This document shows positions 1 through 5,703 of a DNA stretch of 10,517 nucleotides, in pieces (the stretch's first letter is position 1; every line of letters starts with the position of its first letter). The position numbers and the translations under genes were made by a program. The DNA comes from Ramicandelaber brevisporus (Eukaryota > Kickxellomycota > Ramicandelaberales > Ramicandelaberaceae). The notes beneath the pieces were generated by a model. That model did not search any database. It saw nothing but the letters and a program-made list of their open reading frames with translations, and was not told the origin of the DNA. The stretch lies in assembly GCA_025201865.1 (NCBI GenBank), contig MU603318.1:1-10517 (forward strand), read 5' to 3'.

Positions 1-1281
1 GCCAAGGGCACGCAGGTCATCATCACTGGTGCCGAGGGAACTCACCCCGCCAACCACCCAACTGCCGGTCAGATTTCTTGGTACGCATCTCGCGGTCTCG
101 CTGCTGATCTCACTCTCAAGCCTGCAATTGCTGCTCCAGGTGGTGCCATCTGGTCAACCATTCCAGTCGCCAAGGGTTCATACGGCTCGATGGGTGGCAC
201 TTCGATGGCCACGCCATACATCTCCGGCCTGATTGCACTGTACCTCCAAAAGTACAATGGATCTACCCCAGCCGAAATGCACGCTCGTCTTCAGAGTGGT
301 GCTCGCAACGTTCTGCCGCACTACTCTCAGGCTACCTTCCCTGGTCTGGACAACCCTGTCTCTATTGGTGCTGGTGTTGTCAATGTCACCAACTTCCTCA
401 ATCCAGCGCAGCCTGTCTTCACTCCGTCGCAGCTCTCGCTCAACGACACTGGCCGTCCAGACTTCAAGGGCACATATGTCAAGACTCTCACGCTGCGCAA
501 CAACGCCGACTACCCAGTTGTGTTCGATTTCTCGCACGAGTCTGCCATCGCCACTACCTTTGTTGAGGACTACTTTAACGCACCATATGGCGCTCAACGC
601 TTCGCCAACGCTTCTGCCTCGGTCTCGTTCTCGCCAAGCACGCTGTCGATTCCATCCGACCGCTCTGCCACTGTTGCTGTCACCATCACCCCGCCAAGCA
701 GCCTGAACGACGCCGATCTGTTCATCTACGGCGGCTGGGTTGTCGCCACTCCGCGCCAGCCAGTTCCAAACGGCATCGCCACTGCTCGCGCTCCATACGC
801 CGGTGTCAAGGGCGACTACTCTCGCGCTCCAGTTCTGGCCAAGCCACCAACTTTCGCTCAGAAGTTCGTTGGCAACACCACCGACGGCACTCCGATCTGG
901 GATCCATTCCAGGACGAGTTCGCCAAGGTCAGCTTCGACACCAAGTATGCGTCTCCACACGTCGACATTGCATTCGTCAAGGCTGACACCAATGAGTCTG
1001 TCGGTTGGGCTGCCTACTACGACAATGTGCCAACCTGGCGCACAATCGAGCCAGCATTGTCCGAGTATGTGTGCGACAAGAGTGTGTTCCAGTGGGAGAC
1101 GGCGCCGTCGTGCAAGTCCACCAACAAGCCGCTGCCGGAGGGCAAGTACCGCCTGGTTGCTCGCTTCCAGCGTCCATTCACCAACCCGGATGCAGCTGAT
1201 TCGTACTACACTCACAACTCGCCAGTGTTCTACCTCAAGTCATCTCGTAACACTGCTAAGCCAGCCAATGGTCCCAACTAA
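1..1281 (+). CDS. Secreted subtilisin-like serine protease (S8 family), 3' part only
   Basis: The reading frame is open from base 1, so the N-terminus lies outside the window; 426 residues remain. Residues 1-70 are the end of the S8 catalytic domain, with the LKPAIAAPGG segment and the catalytic-serine motif GGTSMATP, serine at residue 68 (codon 202-204). In the Vpr/C5a-peptidase type of subtilase, a segment like the one at the window start follows an inserted PA domain, which would lie upstream here. Residues about 144-253 look like the Fn3-like (fn3_5) domain of C5a-type peptidases. A further beta-rich C-terminal domain contains the only two cysteines (358 and 371), a likely disulfide. Six N-X-S/T sequons (NGS, NVT, NDT, NAS, NTT, NES) fit a glycosylated secreted or wall protein. 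The role is inferred to be extracellular protein breakdown. Codons are strongly biased to C-ending forms plus CCA for proline, which suggests high expression. No signal peptide or Asp/His catalytic residues can be checked here. Confidence 0.96.
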   Translation, partial: AKGTQVIITGAEGTHPANHPTAGQISWYASRGLAADLTLKPAIAAPGGAIWSTIPVAKGSYGSMGGTSMATPYISGLIALYLQKYNGSTPAEMHARLQSGARNVLPHYSQATFPGLDNPVSIGAGVVNVTNFLNPAQPVFTPSQLSLNDTGRPDFKGTYVKTLTLRNNADYPVVFDFSHESAIATTFVEDYFNAPYGAQRFANASASVSFSPSTLSIPSDRSATVAVTITPPSSLNDADLFIYGGWVVATPRQPVPNGIATARAPYAGVKGDYSRAPVLAKPPTFAQKFVGNTTDGTPIWDPFQDEFAKVSFDTKYASPHVDIAFVKADTNESVGWAAYYDNVPTWRTIEPALSEYVCDKSVFQWETAPSCKSTNKPLPEGKYRLVARFQRPFTNPDAADSYYTHNSPVFYLKSSRNTAKPANGPN

Positions 1282-1387
1282 ATTGATGTAATTTTTGATT
1301 AAAAACTGTTTAACTGCAAAGAAATGAGATGAGATTGATGAGAAAGTAGAGTTGATTCAAAATAATGAGTGTTGTCAGTGAGAGAGT

Positions 1388-1393
1388 AATAAA
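1388..1393 (+). terminator. Poly(A) signal of the protease gene
   Basis: Exact AATAAA hexamer, about 107 nt after the protease stop codon, in an A-rich 3' UTR. Position and orientation fit a cleavage signal; cleavage would then fall at about 1405-1425, just before the hairpin. Confidence 0.55.
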
Positions 1394-1424
1394 CTTTCAA
1401 TGGGTCCATCCTAATTCGCTGTGC

Positions 1425-1483
1425 GTGCAGTGTGCGGTTGGCGAAGGATCCTATGGAGATCCAATCCGGCTAGCACACTGCAC
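1425..1483 (+). other. Long imperfect hairpin, possible structured RNA
   Basis: The arms GTGCAGTGTGC (1425-1435) and GCACACTGCAC (1473-1483) are perfect 11-nt reverse complements. Folding continues inward. After a bulged A at 1472, six pairs join 1436-1441 to 1466-1471; three of these are G-U wobbles in the plus-strand RNA. Then comes a small internal loop, a five-pair GGATC/GATCC stem (1446-1450 with 1458-1462), and a seven-base loop. The G-U pairs make the plus-strand transcript the better folder. It lies just after the likely protease cleavage site. It matches no RNA family I recognise, and no target-site duplication flanks it, so a small transposon is not supported. It could be a 3'-end structure or a small independent RNA. 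Confidence 0.5.
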
Positions 1484-1825
1484 TCCCGCCCAGTGTATGC
1501 CAGCTGTGATTTCGATGCAATTCAGGTTAGGTTATCTCATCATTCTTCTATCATTCCCCTTATTCAGCCATCTGTCCCCCGTTGTAATGATCGACCGCTC
1601 GTAAACAGCCGCAGCAGCAACAACACAACTGCCACTCATCCATTGTACTCCTTCCTGTCATGGTATTTGTCACTATATTCTTTATATTTTAAAGAGGAAA
1701 AAAGCTTAAGCATACATCACTGCTCTTTGGATAGACTTAGCCAATGAATAATAGTGTAAGTCTGACTGTGAATAATCTCGGTGTACCTTGTGGCTAGTGC
1801 TAGAGAGCAATCCTCGCAGCGATCA

Positions 1826-3325
1826 TTATGCTTCCCAACCGGTAGCATCACTGCTTTGTGATACGCTACACTTTAAGAGCTTTTGAACTTTTTCATCATC
1901 GCCTTGAAGCAAATTTATAGTCTCATCCATATCCACGAATGTACAGTAGATAAACGATGCATTTTTCAATCGTGACATCTGCATAATATAGACAGCTGCT
2001 GATGGTGCAACTGACATTTGGCAGCCAATAGTAATATCAATGTTATATCGACGTGTAACTGGAATCGCAGCTGGATTGACAACAAGCCTTGAGTTTAATC
2101 GTCCAATCGAGAAATACACAAGGCGAGGCAGACGGTCCAGAATAGCGTCAAGCTGGAACTCATCGTGGTTGTATCTTGAAGCATCATTCACTTTAGGTAC
2201 TCTCGAAAATCCCGATCCAACAAAGAGTTTTTGGAGCTGCGGATGAAGATCGATAATATCCATCAGGATGGAAGAGGAAACGATGCCAATCTGCAAACAT
2301 ATCAAATGCTGCCAGCGCTGGGAAGGAACAATGACGTGAGAATAGCCAGAGTATTCAGGCTTCCAATTGTACTTCTCATATTCATTCTCGTTTCGTTCAC
2401 CACGGGTTAGCAAGTCGCATGAACCAGAATTAAAGTGAAGATGCTGTAGTTGCGGGAATCGACTAGCTATAATGTTCTCTACGGTATAACCTTCGCAGTT
2501 GAAACAGCACGATGTCATTCTCAATTGCTTTAATTGCGGAAACACTAGCTGCTGTCCATCATTATCTTTAATGCCAAAAAAATTATGGGCCAAGAACGTA
2601 TTGCAAATCATATGTTCATATATCTCGAGTTTGACAAAGTATGGTGCCAACGCTCGCACATCCATCTCGTTATAAGTTGTTTCAATTTCCATTATCAGCT
2701 TCAACTTGGATCTCACTGAAGGACGTAACAAATCAACAAAATTGACTGCTCGCCTCCATCCACCTACACTAACCTTTGAATATTCAGTTCCAAACCTGCA
2801 TGTGATGCGCTCTAAATACTCGAGTTCATTGATCGCAGCTGCCAGTTTGTCAAATTCTAATGATGTGTGATAACTATCAACATGCAAATCCAACGTTCGC
2901 AGCATCTTGGACTGCCTAGTCAACTCCATCAACATTTCAGCTTCTTCATCATCACCTTCGTAATCGATACCGACTTTTAGGTATGTTATACGTTTAAAAA
3001 ATTGGATCCAGTCGAGCTTGAACCAATTCTCTGGGAGACAGGTCAAGTCGATAATGCGTACAAAATGGCCGTAGCTTTCGATCATGTGTCGCTTCATTTT
3101 ATCATCTCTGAAGGCAATAAAAGTGTGCAAGTTCGCCCAAACGCGAGGGAGGAACAAGCTGTGAAAAGAACGGCTGACTCTGAGCAGTTTGGCGGCATCT
3201 CGTCCCTCAAAGTAGAGACTGATCTCCTCTGCTAGTTCAACTGGCAAGTACAGCAGGGGGAGAGTCGATTGCTGTTGCCGTTGCTGGTGCTGAAGCTCAT
3301 CTGTCTGCTCTTCGTGGTTCCTCAT
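1826..3325 (-). CDS. F-box protein with leucine-rich-repeat-like region
   Basis: Single uninterrupted frame of 499 residues, ATG at 3325-3323 and TAA at 1828-1826. A Q/H-rich N-terminal tail (residues 7-20) is followed by an F-box at about 24-66, with the typical LPVEL start and the helix ending in FLPRVW. F-boxes bind Skp1 and place the protein in an SCF ubiquitin ligase as the substrate receptor. The rest has the irregular LxxLxL spacing of a degenerate leucine-rich-repeat fold, at about 111-119, 140-148, 262-272, 290-299, 341-347, 361-369 and 400-408. Such a region would select the substrate, which cannot be predicted. An acidic run (GDDEEAE) sits at about 124-130. There is no signal peptide or membrane segment. 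Base and codon use are AT-richer and much less biased than in the neighbouring protease, as expected for a weakly expressed gene from a fast-evolving family. Confidence 0.88.
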   Translation of the reverse strand: MRNHEEQTDELQHQQRQQQSTLPLLYLPVELAEEISLYFEGRDAAKLLRVSRSFHSLFLPRVWANLHTFIAFRDDKMKRHMIESYGHFVRIIDLTCLPENWFKLDWIQFFKRITYLKVGIDYEGDDEEAEMLMELTRQSKMLRTLDLHVDSYHTSLEFDKLAAAINELEYLERITCRFGTEYSKVSVGGWRRAVNFVDLLRPSVRSKLKLIMEIETTYNEMDVRALAPYFVKLEIYEHMICNTFLAHNFFGIKDNDGQQLVFPQLKQLRMTSCCFNCEGYTVENIIASRFPQLQHLHFNSGSCDLLTRGERNENEYEKYNWKPEYSGYSHVIVPSQRWQHLICLQIGIVSSSILMDIIDLHPQLQKLFVGSGFSRVPKVNDASRYNHDEFQLDAILDRLPRLVYFSIGRLNSRLVVNPAAIPVTRRYNIDITIGCQMSVAPSAAVYIMQMSRLKNASFIYCTFVDMDETINLLQGDDEKVQKLLKCSVSQSSDATGWEA

Positions 3326-3484
3326 CGTCGTCGCGTAAGTTAGTTTATTTTTAGTAGTGGAGTCGAGTGCTTGAGGAGAACGAAAACTAACTCCGCTTCG
3401 AACACATCAAATAACTCAACCAAGCCATCAAACGGTCAATTAGGCTGCATTTCAACCCTTTCAAATAGATGTACCTCTTACACA
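3326..3484 (-). promoter_or_regulatory. Upstream region of the F-box gene
   Basis: AT-rich non-coding DNA immediately 5' of the F-box start codon, bounded upstream by the putative LINE remnant. It contains a 9-bp inverted repeat, AGTTAGTTT (3338-3346) and AAACTAACT (3384-3392). No clear TATA box is visible on the minus strand. The promoter role is inferred from position only. Confidence 0.35.
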
Positions 3485-3982
3485 TTTTTTTTGAACGGAT
3501 TAACGGTTAAAACACAGGTGAAAAACTAGGACTAGGATGATTTAGTCGAGGTGCGGGCATTCACGGGGCTGTCTAACCGGTCCAAGCGCACCGGCAGTGA
3601 GGAAGAAAAGACTCAGGGGAGCTAGTCGACACAGACGGCCGAGCATGAAAGGTTTGGGCATTTACGCTTGGGACCCGTTAGGGGTGTGCATCAGATCAGA
3701 CATGTACTGGCTGTAGTGCTGTCTCATCCGGTGGCGGTCGTACGATGGGCCGAAGTTGGGGTGCGCGCGAGGGTAATTGTTGTGAGCGCGCTGTGACCGC
3801 GTCGCGCCGCCTTGGGGTTGCGTGTCTTGGGTCGGTATCATCCCGGCCTCGCGTTCCGCCGCGTCGTCTGCCTCCGTGTGGCTCGGCGACCCGTATCCGA
3901 AGATGCGCTGTTTGACCTTCAAGGTGATGCCATGCTCGCGCTCCAGATCGATGGCTTGGTTGCACCGCTCCCTCCACACCTT
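3485..3982 (-). mobile_element. Putative 5'-truncated LINE (non-LTR retrotransposon) remnant
   Basis: This segment is visibly GC-richer than the DNA on either side, at least from about 3540 to 3980. On the minus strand it reads as the tail of a coding frame, a stop at 3664-3662, about 170 nt of non-coding DNA, then a run of eight T on the plus strand (3485-3492), which is a short poly(A) tail on the element strand. The coding frame begins abruptly, with a stop codon three bases upstream of the junction. That is the layout left by incomplete target-primed reverse transcription. A possible degenerate target-site duplication is acctcttaca (3473-3482) against accttttaaca (3978-3988), too imperfect to rely on. 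The alternative is the last exon of a host gene, but no convincing branch point and acceptor precede 3982. Confidence 0.42.
3662..3982 (-). pseudogene. C-terminal fragment of a LINE-like reverse transcriptase protein
   Basis: The frame is open for about 106 codons and ends at TAA (3664-3662). It has no ATG near its beginning (GTG at 3979) and a stop codon just upstream, so it is a fragment. The first residues, WRERCNQAIDLEREHGIT, resemble the W-x-x-R-C...E...GIT pattern that I recall at the very end of fungal LINE reverse transcriptases, after the zinc-binding domain; this rests on memory. The rest is a hydrophilic, disordered tail rich in Gln, His and Arg. No reverse transcriptase or endonuclease motif is present, so it cannot be active. 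A small host protein or a terminal exon remains possible. Confidence 0.4.
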
Positions 3983-4493
3983 TTAACATCCGCTTTATAT
4001 AATCGCAAATGTATAAATAATGTGGCGCAATACTTCCCATTTTTAGTAAATATTTAAAAAGGGTTGTCTGCAATGCACGTTTTGCGGAGTTACTTTGAAA
4101 GATGTGACGTGTTCCTCTCATTTGGTAAACAACTGACACACAATTCAATATATTTTGTGTCACCATGCGTGCATTCTTGTTGTTGTTGTGGTTGTTATGA
4201 GTGCCACAACCGATGCTGCTGCATTTGTTGCATTCACATTGTAAGCATGCGATGGAATGCAATCGTGCTCGTTTACTCGACCGCATTCGTTTATCGACTT
4301 CAAGTGGTTCCTGATCCAATATCTCCTCTTTCTCCTCCTTTCCCCCCAACGCGAACACTTTTTCTCTCTCCAAAGTGACGGGGAGGAAGCATGCTTGCAG
4401 CTCACTGTCTGGGTGTCTGGGGACCTCCTAATTCAACTGTGGTCGTAGTTGACAACCGCCACGCCCAAATAAAAAAATCCACTGACGACACTG

Positions 4494-4508
4494 ACACACA
4501 CACACACA
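4494..4508. repeat. (AC)n microsatellite
   Basis: Fifteen bases of uninterrupted AC repeat, inside the purine-rich part of the bZIP upstream region. Confidence 0.95.
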
Positions 4509-4761
4509 GAGAAAGAGATAAAAAGTGAAGGAAGAGAGAGAAATGAGATGACGCATCTCCTTCCTTCCCTCTCTCCACCACCAGAAACAGTAAACAGTAA
4601 AGTGAAAAAAGCTCGCACGCGCAAGGCGTCGTCTCTGTGACGCCTCTACAAAACACACAGAGAGAATCAGAAAGAAGCAGAAAGAGTGACAAGTGGGAGG
4701 AGAGAAATTAGTTGATCAACACTGTTCCGATGCTGATAAAAAAAAGACGACAGCAGAAAGG

Positions 4762-4785
4762 AAGCAAGCAAGCAAGCAAGCAAGC
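4762..4785. repeat. (AAGC)6 tetranucleotide repeat
   Basis: Six perfect copies of AAGC. Its reverse complement recurs about 270 bp downstream as GCTT repeats at 5057-5070, so the two arrays could pair. Confidence 0.95.
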
Positions 4786-4854
4786 GATTCATTCGTGGAT
4801 GTAAAAAAGCAAGGGAGAACGCGTTGATGTCTGATGCGCGTGCACGTCTCTCTT

Positions 4855-4879
4855 TTCTGTTCTGTTCTGTTCTGTTCTG
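4855..4879. repeat. (TTCTG)5 pentanucleotide repeat
   Basis: Five perfect TTCTG copies at the beginning of the pyrimidine-rich tract that leads to the bZIP promoter. Copy number is likely to vary between strains. Confidence 0.95.
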
Positions 4880-5028
4880 CTCCACTCTGCACTGTGCTTT
4901 CTGTTCTTTCCTTTCTTTCTCTTCTTGTTCCTGGACAGCAACTACAGCTGCACTAACAACACCCCTCTCTTGTGCCTCTCTTCTTCTTGTTCTCTCGACC
5001 ACACTCAATCAACCCAACTAAGGAGGGG

Positions 5029-5035
5029 TATAAAG
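5029..5035 (+). promoter_or_regulatory. TATA box of the bZIP gene
   Basis: TATAAAG directly after a G-rich GGAGGGG stretch, 669 bp upstream of the bZIP start codon. It stands out as the only good TATA element in a pyrimidine-rich region. If used, transcription would begin some tens of bases downstream and give a leader of roughly 0.55-0.65 kb. Confidence 0.5.
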
Positions 5036-5703
5036 AAGCCAAGGTGCCATTCCTTTGCTTGCTTGCTTGCTTTGCACGGTCTCTTTTTGGATTCTTGCCT
5101 CACTCACTCCCATCCCAATCATAGTTACAACCCTTCGCTTCGCTGTTCTTCTATTTCAGGATCATTACTCAAAGCTATCACAAACATTACGCCTTTACGA
5201 CCCTTTTGGCACCTTTACGGCTCTTTGTACCTCTTTTTTACAAGCGCAACACCTCTACTCTGGCTTCTTTTGCGCAAACTATCCCTTTGCTCATACAAAA
5301 GAAAAGGCAACAAAGACAAATATACTTGCGGATCCATCTACGTGTTTCATTCGCCAGTCCATCAAGCCCCTCTTTCTTTCCTTTGCACCACCTCCTGGGT
5401 TTCACATCCCTCTTTTTTGTTGTCGTCGACGACCTGGGGAACTTCCATACACACACACTTACACACACACACACACCACCACATCCAAAAAACAATTGGA
5501 GGTATTTATTTTCAGGAACGTCAACCTCAACCTCGTCATCAGTTGCACGCGCTCCGCTCGCCTCTCTTTCTTCTCCCCCCAAACACACCACTTCTCTTCT
5601 CTTCTTCTTCACTTCTCTCTTTTCTCCACTTCTTCTCTTCACTTCTTCTTGTTCGTCGATAACCGCGTCCAAGGGTTACACAGACACTCACGCACACACA
5701 CAG
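5036..5703 (+). other. Probable long 5' leader of the bZIP mRNA, free of ATG
   Basis: This 668-base stretch is pyrimidine-rich, with CT and CA runs, and contains no ATG on the plus strand, while CAT occurs 13 times. The first ATG downstream of the TATA box is therefore the bZIP start. Long open frames cross it in all three forward frames, because CT-rich DNA rarely forms stop codons; the encoded strings are low-complexity and non-conserved in look. It includes (GCTT)n at 5057-5070, an interrupted AC repeat at 5449-5474 and CA repeats at 5693-5702. Sequences like acceptor sites (TTTCAGG at 5154-5160 and 5510-5516) occur, but I see no good donor, so a leader intron is possible but unsupported. 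Confidence 0.55.
5449..5474. repeat. Interrupted (AC)n microsatellite in the bZIP leader
   Basis: Two AC runs, 5449-5458 and 5461-5474, separated by TT. Confidence 0.9.

Larger units (their letters stand above)
1282..1825. other. Convergent intergenic region (protease / F-box)
   Basis: This stretch lies between the stop codons of two convergent genes. It holds the protease 3' UTR with an AATAAA signal and a 59-nt imperfect hairpin. Beyond that is AT-rich DNA with a short CAG/CAA-like tract near 1605-1630. The open frames here are short and have no recognisable protein character. I see no tRNA, snRNA or other known RNA. No good AATAAA was found for the F-box gene on the minus strand. Confidence 0.7.
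3983..5028 (+). promoter_or_regulatory. Long non-coding region upstream of the bZIP gene
   Basis: No convincing gene lies here. 3983-4400 is mixed AT-rich DNA with short GTT and TGC runs. About 4505-4820 is largely purine-rich on the plus strand (AGAGAAAG-type runs), broken by pyrimidine at 4557-4580. From about 4845 the plus strand is strongly pyrimidine-rich. CRE/ATF-type TGACG cores occur at 4105, 4376, 4483, 4549 (TGACGCAT) and 4638, all on the plus strand. CT-rich tracts are common just upstream of fungal transcription starts. The region probably holds the bZIP promoter and may fire in both directions. Confidence 0.45.

Noticed and set aside
178-1215. 345-codon open frame antisense to the protease
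   Set aside because: It is a by-product of the protease's biased codons; the protein has no family features, while the sense frame carries the S8 serine motif.
1325-1345. ATGAGA-like repeats and TTGATGA resembling a C/D snoRNA C box
   Set aside because: No CTGA D box at a suitable distance and no terminal stem, so a snoRNA is unsupported.
1365-1747. Overlapping plus-strand frames in the protease/F-box intergenic region
   Set aside because: They are short, mutually overlapping, without domain character, and cross the hairpin and AT-rich tracts.
3338-3392. 9-bp inverted repeat in the F-box upstream region
   Set aside because: Too short and too widely spaced to claim function; noted only in the promoter entry.
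4228-4262. 8-bp inverted repeat TTGCATTC/GAATGCAA with a 19-base loop
   Set aside because: A repeat this short is expected by chance in a window of this size and has no further pairing in the loop.
3696-4373. 225-codon minus-strand frame across the LINE-like island and its upstream DNA
   Set aside because: It lacks an ATG at its beginning, changes composition abruptly at 3982, and inside the island is an out-of-frame shadow of the fragment ending at 3662.
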